DNA of 64,000 nucleotides from assembly GCA_043228905.1 (NCBI GenBank), contig JBHGNT010000002.1, positions 18,786,001-18,850,000 of the forward strand, read 5' to 3'. The notes under the pieces were generated by a model. It did no database searches, was not told the origin of the DNA, and was given only the letters and a program-made list of their open reading frames with translations. The stretch is from Azolla caroliniana (taxonomy: Eukaryota; Polypodiophyta). Made by a program: the position numbers and the translations under genes. Positions 22,133 through 33,337 of the stretch are shown here, one piece after another (the stretch's first letter is position 1; each line of letters opens with the position of its first letter).

Positions 22133-22891
22133 TCAATGCACCACCGCGTGTAGTGTTGTCGCGAAATCGGCCAGGTGGCGTATCATCCGGCTATGCCATC
22201 TGATTTGTCCCAAAAATCGGCTGAGGCCTTTTGCGTTCGAGGGTGCGGGGGCGTTTAGGATGGCTTGTACTTTATCCGGGTCCATGGCGATACCTTCTTG
22301 ACTAACAATGTGCCCGAGTAGGTTGCTACTTGTGACCAAGAACACGCATTTTGATGGGTTTAAACTTAACCGAGCCTGGCGACATCGATCAAGATAGAGA
22401 CGTAATTGGGTCATGTGTTCCAGTCGCTGACCATATACGGTGAAGTCATCGAGAAAGACTTGCATGAATGCCGGGATATACTCATGAAAAATTTCGGTGA
22501 TGATGCGCTGGAATGTGGCCGGTGCCGTTTTTAAACCGAACATCATTACTTCTGCCACGAAAACACCCCATTCCGTGACAAATGTTGTTTTCTCCTGATC
22601 ATCCAAGTGCATTCTGATTTGGTTGTAATCACTGAACCCGTCTAGAAAGTTGTAGCATTCGTGACCTGCCACCATGTTAAGAACGTTATCCGTGAACAGG
22701 AGAGGGAATCCATCCATGACCGTTGCAGCATTAAGCTTGCGGTAGTCGACGCAGACTCGGATTTTCCCATTTTTCTTGGGGACGACTACGATTGGGCTTA
22801 ACCATGTGGCGCGTTTTACAGGTCGTATGAACTCGACTCGGAGGAGCTTGTCTATTTCTTCCTTGACCTTAGCCACATAATTGGGGTTCAT
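22133..22891 (-). pseudogene. Gypsy-E reverse transcriptase
   Basis: A 252-residue open piece with all RT landmarks: PIVVVPKKNGKIRVCVDYRKL, FGLKTAPATFQR, QVFLDDFTVYG (catalytic Asp pair near 22450), GHIVSQEGIAMDPDKV, LSRFLGQIRWHSRMIR. Two changes from the family pattern are visible: DGFPLLFTDNVLNMV (usually PLPFID) and FLDGFSDYNQIRM. The domain may be intact as a fold, but it is isolated by stops on both sides. Confidence 0.9.
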
Positions 22892-22939
22892 CCAGTATCG
22901 TCTTTGCTGAACCGGCCGAGCGTCAGGGAGAAGATGGAT

Positions 22940-23761
22940 CTAGTGTTGGTAGTATTGAGGGTCCAAACCCTTCATATCCATGTAAGACCATGCGAATACA
23001 TCTTGGTAATCGGTGAGTAAGTGTATGAGGGCTGCTCGTTCGCCGGTTGGTAAGTTATTAGCAATATGTAGGGTGCGAGGGTTCTCGTCCGAACCGAGGT
23101 TCAGTGTTTCAAGCATTGATGCCTTCACTCGTTGGGAGATGGCGAGTTCACGTTCAAAAGCGTCCCGAGCATGTCGTAATTCTGCGATGGTGGTGGGATC
23201 GGGCTCATCCTGGGGAGGTGTTTTCTCCGTGACCTCCTCGTCTAGAGGTGTGCCAACGGCCGACATGGCGTCGATTTCGAAGAGAGGTATGATAGTGGGA
23301 TGGTCTTCAAGGAAGTCATCCACCTCCTCATCAGCTAACCCGTCAAGCATGTGCACCCCTTCTGCGTATAACAGTGAGGTGTTGTGGGGTGTGGTTACGC
23401 GTTCTTCGGTTATGATCCGGACCTTGGTCTTTCCTCGGAGAAACGAGATCATGTTGAGCTGCCAATGTTGTTTGATATTTGTTGTGCACAACCATGGTCT
23501 ACCCAGTAACATTGGGTAAGCCCCCTGTGCTTCGAGTCGTAATACAACGGCCGAGATAGTGAACATGTGGCCTCCTAGAGTAAAGTCGAGGTGGCGGATT
23601 AATCCGATGGGGCGAACCAATCGTGTGTCGGCCATCCGAAGCCAAAAGGGGCAAGGTTCCCATTGATTCAGGCCGAGTTTATGACAGGTAGCCTCACTAA
23701 TGACATTCACGCCAGAGCCACTGTCAATTATGCACCCGTGCAGGTCCCTTCCTTTAATCAT
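22940..23761 (-). pseudogene. Gypsy-E aspartic protease region
   Basis: A 273-residue open piece. CIIDSGSGVNVIS carries the Asp-Ser-Gly triad, and YPMLLGRPWL fits the C-terminal ILG/LGRP motif of Gypsy proteases. The enzyme would cleave the Gag-Pol precursor. The remainder leads to the RT N-terminal connector (DYQDVFAWSYMDMKGLDP), interrupted by a stop at about 22940. Confidence 0.88.
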
Positions 23762-24360
23762 AATTCTCGTTGATTCCCAGGCAAGGGGGGGGGGGGGTGC
23801 GGTTGATTCCCGGCCTCGTGTGTTGGTGGGTTGGTCCAGGGCGCGTTCGAGTTGCGTGGTTCATTTTGCAAGGGGTCCCAACGACGGTTGTCGTTATTCC
23901 TTCTGTTGTTGTGCGATCCTCAGTGAGAGTTGCGCCAATCATTACGGGAATTTCTCTGATCGTATCGGTCATCCTGATCATCTTCATTCCGATCATAATC
24001 GTCGTTTGCCCGATACTGTTCATCGTGATCGCGATCACGGCGGTCGTCTGATCTCCGTTGGTTATCGTTTCGATAATGGTCGTCGTCCCGACGGTAATCG
24101 TCGTCACGGCGCCGTCTATCCGGCGATCAGGGTCATTGGTTATCCTAGTTCCGGTAGGATTGTCACTCATCCTGACAAGAGTATGTATCACTGGGCTCGA
24201 TCTGGCGAACCGGGGTCGTCATTGTGCAGTTGAGCATATTGTATTCACATTGCTCGACAGTGTGAGATCGGGACTAGTAGATCAGACACTGTGGCCGGTG
24301 AGGACATTCGAGGGCCAGATGGCCCGATCCTGAACAAACTGTGCATTGGAGGGCTTGGCG
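23762..24360 (-). pseudogene. Gypsy-E zinc knuckle and Arg/Asp-rich linker
   Basis: On the minus strand CTVCSGSGHLALECPHRPQC (near 24290-24350) is a CCHC nucleocapsid knuckle. Downstream, one frame reads about 60 residues composed mainly of Arg, Asp, Asn, Gln and Tyr (for example RRRRDDDYRRDDDHYRNDN, near 24060-24110), ending at a TGA near 23930. A G-run of ten bases at 23787-23796 marks another frame break before the protease. Confidence 0.7.
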
Positions 24361-24375
24361 GAAGCGATTGTCCTC

Positions 24376-25174
24376 CTAGGGAAGGGAGCTTTGCAGTGAA
24401 CTCATAGAGAAAGTCATGTTTTGTTGAGTCCGATTGAGGGCGAGGACGCGCGCTATGACTTGCTCGATCGTTTGGTTGGCAAAATTAGTAAGTGCAAGAG
24501 CCATCCTTAGAGGCTCCTGTAAGATGGACAGGAATGTGTTCGGAATGTGCTGTGCAGAGACATCGTCGGCCACTTGTCTGTAGAGATCCCGGAACCGGAT
24601 CGTGAACTGTGCGACCATCTCGTGCGGTTCTTGTCGAATGGAAAAGAATTGTCAGAGCAATTCTCGTTTGGGCGCCTGCGATGGAATAGTTCTAGGAACT
24701 GCGTGCGAACGTCGTGGAAGGTGACAAACTCCCATGTGTTGAGGCGAGAATACCATCGCGCAGCTGGTCCATCGAGGGATAGCGTAAACTCGGCAATTTT
24801 TGAGGCCTCGATTTCGGCAGGCGAGAGTCGCTGTCTTGAGTGGTTGGCCTGCCAGGTGGACACGAAGGCACGGATGTGCGACTCGGCGTCGAGTTGTCAG
24901 TGTATCGTGGGTAAGGATACGGCATGGTATCGAATTCGGGATCTTCCGGTAAAACCGGAAAAGGGTTAGGGTCAGGGTGGGTGACCTCTGGAGGGCTTGG
25001 TGGAGAGGTTGGTGTGGAATCAACTCGCGACCGAGTAGCAGGTGGCGAGGATTGCAACCGGTGAGCCTTCAGTATTTCTTGGAAAGACTGGTCCGTGACC
25101 GCCGAGTCGGAAGTTCCTTCGGCTGGCTCAGGGCGTCGGCCAGATGGCCAAGACCGCTTGGTGCGATTGGGCAC
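24376..25174 (-). pseudogene. Gypsy-E gag (degenerate)
   Basis: Pieces of a Ty3-type capsid gag: a Pro/Ser-rich N-terminus (25174 leftward), PAEIEASKIAEFTLSLDGPAA near 24810, WYSRLNTWEF near 24750 and VAQFTIRFRDLYRQ near 24610. At least three frame changes are needed to read it. No ATG is in frame at the expected start. Confidence 0.75.
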
Positions 25175-25248
25175 TGTAATGGCAGCTAAAGGTTGCCTTC
25201 AACGTAGTTCGTTGTGATTTCACAACTGTAACCGGGCGTGCCAAATTG

Positions 25249-25708
25249 TGTTATTCGTTCCTTTGGAAAACGCTTTCGATGAGCCCATGGGCTATCAGTG
25301 TCAAGGGATCATGTTACGTGGAAGCTTCTTCTACACGGGGAAAACGAGAACAAGGATCGTACACAAGCTACAACCCGTTAAGTATGAACGTAGCCCGAAT
25401 TATGAGTACGAGGAGAATACACAGATAGGAGTTTAGAAAAGACAAAACTTATATTCCATGATAAAGTTTACAGTGATTACAGTACTCGGCCTTAGCCGGA
25501 AACAGTATTTACAGAGCTTGATCCTATGATATTACTCTCGCTCAATATGATCTAGGTATCTCTCCCCTTTGCCGAGGTACGCAGACCTCGGTTTATATAC
25601 TTTTTCTTCATATAGAGCCGAGCAGTCAGCTGACTGTGAGGCTCGAAACCTGGTGTTTTCCTAACTCTACCTTCCTTACCTATCCGCCTTAGCTACCGGT
25701 GTATTACA
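25249..25708 (-). repeat. Gypsy-E 5' LTR (tentative ends)
   Basis: Placed from the minus-strand end CGAATAACA next to a primer-site-like TTTGGCACGCCCGG (25232-25245) and a possible start TGTAATACACC at 25708. It contains TATATAAACC on the minus strand. Only one copy exists in the window, and 20 unexplained bases separate it from Copia-F, so the outer end is uncertain. Confidence 0.55.
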
Positions 25709-25728
25709 TTTAACTAATTTATATTTCT

Positions 25729-27200
25729 GACCTATGGATAACATATTGCTCTCACAACGACACTATGTGTTGAATATGTTGTACAAGTTCAACATGACGG
25801 AATGCCGACCTGTCTCCACGCCCTTGGATCGGAACCAGGGGTTCCATCCTAACTCTAGACCGGCCTGCAATGAGAAACGGTTCCGACAAATTGTCGGAAG
25901 CCTGATATACTTCACAATCACTCGACCCAACATCAGTTATCCGGTCGGAGTCATCAGCTAGTTCATGTAGAAGCCGACCGTCGAGCACCTTCAGTGCGCA
26001 CACCGGATACTCTGGTATGTTAGCGGCACAAAGGATCGGGGATTGTTATACCGACACGGTATAGCTGGGAAGCTAGTCGGATATACCGATGCCGATTGGG
26101 CTGGTGATGCATCGGATCGCCGATCCACCTCCGATTACATGTTCTCTCTAGGTAGCGTGATTGTTGTGTGGAGCAGCAAAAAGCAACCAATAGTGGATTT
26201 GTCGAGCACTGAGGCTGAGTACTGGGGCACTACCAATGCCACCTATGAAGCCATCTTCGACGACTGCTACAAGACCTGTGGATTGAGGTACCGACCCTGA
26301 TCTTGATCTACTGAGACAACATGAGCAGTATTCAACTCGCCAAGAACCCCATGATCCATGCTCAAACGAAGCACATAGAAGTCTACTATCACTTTGTGCG
26401 TGAGCGGGTTTTGAGCGGTGAAGTTGAACTTCAGTATGTTCAGACGGATCGGCAAGTTGCCGATATCTTCACCAAACCACTCGGATTGGACAAGTTGCAG
26501 CACTTCACCGAAATGCTTAGTGTTCAACATCTCGACATGCCGCACTTGAGGGGGGAGAAAAGGAAAGGGAACAGATGGCATCGGACAAGGAGCCGGAGAG
26601 GAAGAAAGAACCAACAAAGGGGGAGACAAAGGGAAAAAGGAAACTAAGTCGACGAAGGAAGTCAGCACATCCGAACAAGTCGGAACAAGCGGCGGCGGCG
26701 ACAGAGTCAAGAAGGAAAGAGTTGAACGGAAGGAGAAGGCCAAGACTTGGACATGGTTTGATATGGTGAAGGGCCTGAAACTGAAAGACAAGTTGGAGAA
26801 CACCAATTCGAACAAGAGCCGGAACGAATCAAGAGCGACCAATTCGGACAAGAGTTGGAATGAATCGAAGGAAACCGATTCGGTTCAAGATTCGGAGAAG
26901 CCGAATCAACTAAAGGCCAAACGGACACGGACGCAGCGGAAGTCGACGCCAACACGAAGGAACCAATGGGTCCACAAGCACCGGAGTCGTAGCTACGAGG
27001 GAGCTGAAATGGGCCTGTTGAGCAGACAAGCCGACCAAGGATGTCGAGGTGCGTAGAACCAGAAGGGTCGTGGCAAACAGGACCAGACCGAACGAGGAGC
27101 GCAAGCTAGGTGGAGCAACGCCAAAAGGAGCTGCGTAGAAGAACCGACTGCCATGGACACTAACACCACGATCCGACCTCAAGTTGAGCTTGAGGGGGAG
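25729..27200 (+). pseudogene. Copia-F RT end, RNase H and post-RNase H region
   Basis: Close relative of Copia-A. It starts abruptly at RT residues ILLSQRHYVLNMLYKF, runs through RNase H (LVGYTDADWAGDA near 26073; SSTEAEYWG, where A has EYRG; HAQTKHIEVYYHFVRERV) and continues past the usual C-terminus to the LTR. The extra part keeps GAEMGLLSRQ and a counterpart of the Copia-A motif at TWTWFDMVKGLK. In-frame stops occur near 25959 and 26310. The 5' half is missing at the Gypsy-E junction. Confidence 0.85.
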
Positions 27201-27610
27201 TGTTGAGCGGCAAGCTCAACCGGATCCGGATCGGCTGAATAAGCCTGAGACAGATCTGTGAGCCGGTGAGCGAGACGGATCAGAGTGGTAATCGAAAGCC
27301 TAGTAGTAGCCTAGACTATTAGGTAATCATTGTCTCATAGTTAGTGTTAGTCGCACGTAGGAATATTGAAGTACCTGTCAGTCCTTTATGGACTTGTATA
27401 AATAAAGTTGTTTAGCACGTTGTATGTACACAGAGTTTTTAGAGTAATATTTTGAATTGAGTTTATGTTCTGCTCTTTCTTTCTCTCTCTCTCTCTCTCT
27501 CTCTCTTTCGCGTATACTCTCTGTGTATTAAGCTTCTCCATTAAACCTTCATCTTATTCTCTATTGCTATCCAGTTGAGCTAGTTCTATCTCCGCACGTT
27601 TCCATTCACA
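27201..27610 (+). repeat. Copia-F 3' LTR
   Basis: It starts TGTTGAGCGGCAAGCTCAAC right after GAGGGGGAG and ends TTCCATTCACA. It has a TATA box (TATAAATAAAG near 27398) and a TC repeat at 27484-27506. The next base begins Gypsy-D gag, so AGGAC (27611-27615) is the expected target duplication. The matching copy was deleted. Confidence 0.85.
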
Positions 27611-28002
27611 AGGACCTTCAGCCCCTTGTCCGGCGTTTCCACCCAATCTTCGAATCCCCTCCACGTTGCCTTGGAAGAGTCCTCGATAGCGAACATGGTC
27701 TTCAACGCTTCTTCAAACGCTTCCCACGTCGGATTTTGTTGTTGTATCCCATGGATACACCCTTGAATCCCATCCGTAGCCACTCGATTGAAGGATGTCA
27801 CTTGCAATCCTTTCGATATTCCGCACCGTAGCATCTCTGCCTTGTAGTCCCACAAATAACGTGACACATCCTTCCCGTTGAATTGCCCGTTCTGTTGCAC
27901 GAGCCGCTCTGCCGCCACCGCAATCTCCGACATCGGGCGTTGTTCTTGTAGCATCTGCTCAAACATTGTCATCATATTGTTAGCCTCTTGTCGATTTTCC
28001 AT
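27611..28002 (-). pseudogene. Gypsy-D gag fragment
   Basis: The ATG at 28002 opens MENRQEANNMMTMFEQMLQE, matching Gypsy-C gag. It is open for about 130 residues (AEMLRCGISKGLQVTSFN; TWEAFEEALKTMFAIEDSSK) up to the Copia-F LTR. It lacks the stops seen in the Gypsy-C copy, so Copia-F interrupted a gag in good condition. The rest of this gag is not present elsewhere in the window. Confidence 0.85.
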
Positions 28003-28040
28003 TTCCTTGCCACCCGCTTTCACGTCAGGTTCACCAAATG

Positions 28041-28109
28041 TGTCATGCCTTTCGACGCCAGATCGTTGTGTGAGTCAGGTGGGAACCATTGTGGTTTTGG
28101 ACTAGGAGG
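28041..28109 (-). repeat. Gypsy-D 5' LTR remnant
   Basis: 69 bases matching the last part of the Gypsy-C LTR (minus strand, ends GGCATGACA), followed by the primer-site relative of Gypsy-C. It is cut abruptly by LINE sequence at 28110. Confidence 0.8.
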
Positions 28110-30230
28110 TTGGATCATTCAACCTTTGGGTTTTGGAGAAAGGATGTCTCGCATCCCGTTGTTGGTGGGATTAGGTGCAGTGTCACACAATATGTTAAAT
28201 GGTGGAGTAACTAAGGCAATACCATTGGCAATATCACTTAAACAAGGATGCCCATTGAGTCCATTATTATTTGCAATTGCTACACACCCGATTTTGGTGA
28301 AGATGCATGAGTTAGCAACATGTGGGGAAATAGTTGAACTAGCTCTACCATCAGGGAAACAATTGATAGCTTAGGCATTGGCCGATGATTCGTTCTTATC
28401 TCTTAAAGTGGTACCTGATAATATAGCAAAAGCCATGGAGGTGTGGAATGTGTTTGCATTGGCGTTAGGATTACATATAAATATGCGAAAGTCGATGCTC
28501 ATTAGATGCACTAAGAGTGATTTGGTTGATCTTGGATGGTGTGGCCAAATATTGGATCAAGGCAATGTGTATTGGCACTTAGGTTACCCTATTGGTGTTG
28601 ATATCTCAACGTCTTAAAGTTTGAATTGGATATTGGGGACCATTTTAGACAAATTTATGTATTGGAAGTCTCAAGCATGGTCGTTTAGTACTCGTCTCAA
28701 AGTGGTACAAGCTATAAAGATTCCAATGATTTCTTATTTTTTGTCATTATTACCTTGGACAAAGAAATCACTTGATCAATTAGCTCGTTCACTTAAATAT
28801 ACATTGTGGAAGAAAGAATCAAAACTGGGTATGAGTTGGGTATCATGGAACAATATTTGTACTCCAAAACGGTTAGGGGGAGTTACATTACTAAATTTGG
28901 AGGATCATATGGCAGCTCAAAGATTCAATCTGTTGAAAGGTATGTGCATAGGTACCCAACCTTGGGTAGAAATAATTCGTTATTTTGTGGAAAAGGTTGG
29001 TATATACCATGGGAAAACTAGAATTACAACATTGTGGTGGCATGTTGTTAATAGTACCCATGCATTTAAATGTTCAGAATATATTATGGTCCAACAATTA
29101 GTGCTTTCTTGACAACGATGCTTGAAATTATTTCATTGGAGCCCCCTTGAGTGTAGAAAAATATTAATTCCTTGGCAATTGATGTGTTGGCATCTTCAAG
29201 AATAATACATTGGGATGGAAAAGAAGGCCTAAATACACAGTTTAATCGAATGGCCATGCTGGGCTTGGTAACGGTGGAAGATGGTATATTAGAGTCATGT
29301 AGGAAAATGATGGCCTTTTGAACAGCTAGAAATAAGTTTCATATACCACGTGGATATGGGTATATTTGGTAATCAATATTGGCATTGTCTAGATTAGTTT
29401 TCCCGCTTCCAAAGTTGGCGGTTGAGAACCCATGGAAAGATTGGTCATTTGGTATTGGACAATCAATTTTTGTGGTGAACACTAATGATGTATACCATAA
29501 GTTGGTTGACGATAGAGCTTGTTAGCAACTAAGGTTTTAGACACATGGTACATTACTCGACATGTAAAGTGGTGGCGTAGAGTTTTGGATGCAGGATGAC
29601 AGTCTCATCTTCCATTCCGTGCTAAGGTGTTTCTTTGGCGTGTGATTGTTGGTGGGTTGCCTTTGGCGATGGCCTTAAAACGTAGAAATATTTCAAATGG
29701 GACATGTTTTTTTCGCACGGTGGTTGAGGAAGATGCCAGACATAGGTTCATTACATGTCTGGTTGCGAAAGCCATTTAGGTTGTTATATCACAAATTTGG
29801 GCATCGATAACAGGCAATATTCTGTCACCTTTTAACTGGGTTTTTATTAACGACGATAAAGGCGTGCATGCTAGCACCATCGTATAAGGTCGTGTTTGAC
29901 TACCATAGGTATTGGGGGATGTGGTTTAATTGGACCATGAGAAATGGGTTATTGTCTAATGGCCTTCATGGGGTAACACAACAACTCCGTATGGGGTAAC
30001 ACAACAACTCCGTAGGATGGAAATGAAGTTAACGTGGCAATTTTTGCAACTATGTTGTTTGGGGATGTTGTCCCAAGAGGAGTTAGAAGTATAGTTTTGC
30101 AACGCTTGAGAGGGTTTCCCTTGCATTATCAGTATTCATGATCTAGTGAAGATAGCAAGGGTTGTATTGTCATCTTGTTTTAATAATAAACATTGATTTA
30201 CGGAAAAGAAAAAGAAAAAGGAAAAAAGAG
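28110..30230 (+). mobile_element. LINE (non-LTR) retrotransposon, 5'-truncated and degenerate
   Basis: RT landmarks of plant LINEs are ISLKQGCPLSPLLFAI (usual QGDPLSPLLF) near 28224 and ALADDSFLSL (YADD region) near 28377. After these come WKSQAWSFSTRLKVVQAIKIP and KESKLGMSWVSWNNICTPKR. A zf-RVT-like domain, KVFLWRVIVGGLPLAMALKRR, lies near 29620. Stops at 28372, 28615 and 29110 and many beyond show decay. The 3' side has AATAAA-like bases and an A/G-rich tail near 30198-30230. The N-terminal endonuclease is absent. Confidence 0.8.
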
Positions 30231-30314
30231 GGCGAAGGGTTAAAAAGAAAGACATATATGAATTGAGGGAGAAAGAAAGCTTCTTCTGAAGAAAGGCAGA
30301 CAGACATAGCACAG

Positions 30315-31283
30315 ATGTCTCCTCTTCCTTCTTCTCCTCCATCTCCCCTGTCTTCTTCTCGTCTGCCTGCTTCTTCGGTCGAGTATTCTAAGGTCCGATC
30401 CACTGATATAGAAGATGGAAGCTTTGAGGTCGAGAATCCACAACAGAAGCATTATGTTAATTCCTCCTCCTCTTGCTTTAATGGTCGCTGTACTGGTTCT
30501 ATGGTCGCTTGTGTGGCAGGAACCATCGCAGGTACTTGTGTGCTCCTCCTCTTTGCAATCCATGTGTTAACAAACTCCACAACCTCTGTGCAAAACGCTA
30601 GCACTAACCCTAACCCTAACCCTAACCCTCAACTCAGCCCCAATCCATCTCCTATAGAAGCATCGCCGCCGCCGTCGCCGTACTCCTCTGTCCCACTTTC
30701 ACCACCGCCTTCGTCGTCAGCGAATGTTGTTCTTTCGTTAACAGCTCTATGTAACACCACCCAAGACTCGGCTTTCTGCATTAAAACCCTAGATTCTTAC
30801 CCTAGATCCAACGCTGAGACGGTGTCCCTGCCAGATCTGTCGGCCTATGTTGTGACAGAGGCAATGGACGTCGTGAATAGAACCTATGTGTTAGCCAATG
30901 ATCTTTTCCAGGCGAGGAATGGGTCAAGCGGGGAGATTGCGGTTCTTCAAGATTGCGTGGAGGTTTTGGATGCAGCCATGGATGGTCTCAAGGATTCTAG
31001 AGATATTCTAACACATCTGGATGTGACATCGAGGGCCCAAGTGATGAATGTCCGCGTGTGGCTGAGTGCCGCATATACCGATCAAGACACATGTTGGGAC
31101 GAGTTCGGAGATGTGGGCGGTGGCCAGGTGGCCGATCGGATGAACGAAGAAGGCAGTGGCATTGCCCCATTGCTTAGCTTGGCACTCTCTTTTGGGCTCA
31201 CGGTGCAACATCTCTCGCCTTCTATGGTCTACATCCCCTTGCCACCCCCCGACACCTCGCTGGCAGAGCCCCCCTCCCCATAA
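30315..31283 (+). CDS. membrane-anchored PMEI-domain protein (pectin methylesterase inhibitor-like)
   Basis: A 322-residue intronless gene. PMEI-domain proteins are four-helix bundles that bind and inhibit pectin methylesterase in the cell wall; the same domain forms the pro-region of type I esterases. Visible parts are a Ser/Pro-rich N-terminus, one hydrophobic segment at about residues 62-86 (CVAGTIAGTCVLLLFAIHVL), a low-complexity linker (four Asn-Pro pairs, then SPPP-type stretches), and the PMEI domain at about 135-310. The domain's four Cys are in ALCNTTQDSAFC, LQDCVEVLD and QDTCWDEF. No esterase catalytic domain follows before the stop or in the next 2 kb. The long cytosolic head plus anchor resembles the pre-pro part of type I esterases, so it may be a truncated esterase descendant. 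The nearest upstream sequence is LINE tail, about 85 bases from the ATG. Confidence 0.85.
   Translation: MSPLPSSPPSPLSSSRLPASSVEYSKVRSTDIEDGSFEVENPQQKHYVNSSSSCFNGRCTGSMVACVAGTIAGTCVLLLFAIHVLTNSTTSVQNASTNPNPNPNPQLSPNPSPIEASPPPSPYSSVPLSPPPSSSANVVLSLTALCNTTQDSAFCIKTLDSYPRSNAETVSLPDLSAYVVTEAMDVVNRTYVLANDLFQARNGSSGEIAVLQDCVEVLDAAMDGLKDSRDILTHLDVTSRAQVMNVRVWLSAAYTDQDTCWDEFGDVGGGQVADRMNEEGSGIAPLLSLALSFGLTVQHLSPSMVYIPLPPPDTSLAEPPSP
30604..30629 (+). repeat. telomere-like CCCTAA hexamer run within the PMEI gene
   Basis: About four tandem copies of CTAACC in frame, each encoding Asn-Pro. The unit is six bases, not the seven of common plant telomeres. Confidence 0.85.
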
Positions 31284-33337
31284 TTTGTTTATTTGTTTCA
31301 TGTTCTTTGATTGTCATTAATCCCCACCAATGCCCCTTTGTGATCCTAAAAGCTAAGTCCCATGTGGTATCTTGAATTTGAACCAGGTGCTTAGATTGGA
31401 AATCCACCTAACAAAGGAAACAAGAATATACGTGTATTTCTCAGTTTTGGAGCTCCATTATTAAGTTTGTTGTGATGCAAATTGGCCCCTCTTATGTATG
31501 TATCGTCTCCTTCTTTCTTGGATGAAAGGCAACAGAAGGCACCGCATAAATGCTCCCCCCGGGGGCTCTTTCTTGTCACATTCACATAAAAATTGTTCAT
31601 ATATGCTTACCATTTGTAACATCAACAGAAATATCAATAAACATGTACTGGATTGTGTTATATGCTGGATACAAGTTGATTTTATAGAAAAGCTTGTTTG
31701 ATCAAATTCGTTAGCAAAATATTGTTACGCTTATTCACCATGATTTTTAAGACATGATGTGTAAGCAAGTCGTTTGGATCTAATGTTAGGGAATGGGCGG
31801 GCGTGGACAAGATAGTACTAACAGTTTCATGACCATGGTTGTCATTACCCGACTTTTTACGAGGCTGCCTTAGGTTTTCTCCCAAGGATGTGTGATTAGT
31901 GCCATTATCGTGTTTGTCATTAGGTGACTTATTTATAATGTCACTTGAGGTGTTTCACAAGGAAGCATTTTGTCGCCTCCTCCATGCTTGGGGTTGTCTT
32001 TAATTGCTTCTTTGACATTGGAGCCTATGGTACACGATTGGTTAACACAACACAGAATACATGTGTATGTTGGGTCTTTTCCTTGGCATGGAAATACACA
32101 ATCAATTAGCAGATGAAAATGAATATTGTAGAGATTCGGAATTCTTCAATTTTGTAAAGGTTAGGAATTCTTTACTTTGGAAATGAACCTAGAAAACAAA
32201 TATGGTAAACCATAACAAAAATTTGGACATTTTTCTAACCAATAAAATGTGCACAAGGCTTTTACCATGATAATCTAATTAAATGTGACGTACCTTTGAA
32301 AAGAGTTCACAACTCTTAACTTTAAAAGAAGTATCAACGAAATAATAGATCTATCCCAAAATTAATAGTAAAGTTCAAGAATGTGCTCACATCTAGTATA
32401 TCGTTGCATAGAGCTATAAATGGAATTCTCAAGCAATATATGTATTGTCTTCATCAATTTAATGGACTTTCGCCTCAAGAAAACGACAATATTGAGAATG
32501 AGTTTGCTGATGTGGGTTACAAGTTTGGTCAAGAGTAAAACTACAACATTGTAGCTGGTCAAGTTATTTGAGTTGTTTGGTCTTCCAATATGATAGCTTC
32601 AACAACTCTCTTTCTCTACACTTCTTCTTAGTTGCTTGGCCCATAGTAGGCCCTAAGATCAAGCCAAGAGGCATAGTCAATGGACAATGTTCTTATGAAC
32701 AATGTGAAATGCCATCAACTTTATTTTACAAGAAATTGTTGGATCATAGACCATAGCAAGACCTAATTGGCCAAGGAACTCCTTATGATCCCATCAAACG
32801 AATAAAAAATATGCTCTTCATTGAACAAATTTTATGACATCATTCTATGGGAGTTTGTGATGATACACCACATGCACCATTCGACCATTTTGTGGTGTAG
32901 CTATGTGTGATATCAAACTTTCCAATGAACAAATCTAAAATCCTTCTCCACAATCAGACCTGATAATGTACATGGTTGTACTGTCTATTAAACAATCAAA
33001 GCATTCTATCAATTAAGGTACTTGACGAAGAGATGAAAAAGACGGGAATGGAGCAAGTTAATCAGTTGATTGTTTTGGTAGGTTTCAAGTAAATCGGCCA
33101 CGAGGGTGCACCACAATTGTCTCTCTTGTTTGGGTAGGTTTGAAGTAAATCGGCCATGAGGGTGCACCACAATTGTCTCTCTGCATCTGCATCTTCGCAC
33201 GACTCTACATATTTTTGGTAACGAAATCGTTGGTTTATTTCAGAACAGAGCACTACGGTGTGTGTGTGTCCCCCCGGGCCCCCATGGGGCTGGTACCTAC
33301 ACTTTTGAGTAAGGTAGGTATGTCCATATTGTTATGA
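31284..33337. other. intergenic region between the PMEI gene and PHS1
   Basis: No convincing gene. AATAAA at 31636 could serve the PMEI transcript. The middle (31.7-33.0 kb) is AT-rich with short ORFs that match nothing I recognise and may be decayed transposon. A 56-base tandem duplication lies at 33077-33185. Confidence 0.5.
33077..33185. repeat. two-copy tandem repeat, period 56
   Basis: The copies start at 33077 and 33133, both GGTAGGTTT, and share GTAAATCGGCCA and GAGGGTGCACCACAATTGTC with a few differences. It lies 150-260 bases upstream of PHS1 exon 1. Confidence 0.9.

Larger units (their letters stand above)
21558..25708 (-). mobile_element. Gypsy-E LTR retrotransposon, 3' part deleted
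   Basis: Minus-strand order from the right: LTR (25249-25708), primer site, gag, zinc knuckle, Arg/Asp-rich linker, protease, RT, RNase H. It stops at about 21558, so integrase and the 3' LTR are missing. It lies within Copia-F, whose RNase H half continues at 25729. Gypsy-1 may be the same broad lineage, but no shared domain remains to test that here. Confidence 0.85.

Noticed and set aside
23754-24191. 145-residue Thr/Ile-rich minus-strand ORF in Gypsy-E
   Set aside because: An out-of-frame reading of the Arg/Asp linker; its composition is an artefact of the repeated codons.
31700-33000. Decayed Copia or other transposon between the PMEI gene and PHS1
   Set aside because: A few short ORFs hinted at it, but no domain motif, LTR or duplication could be found.
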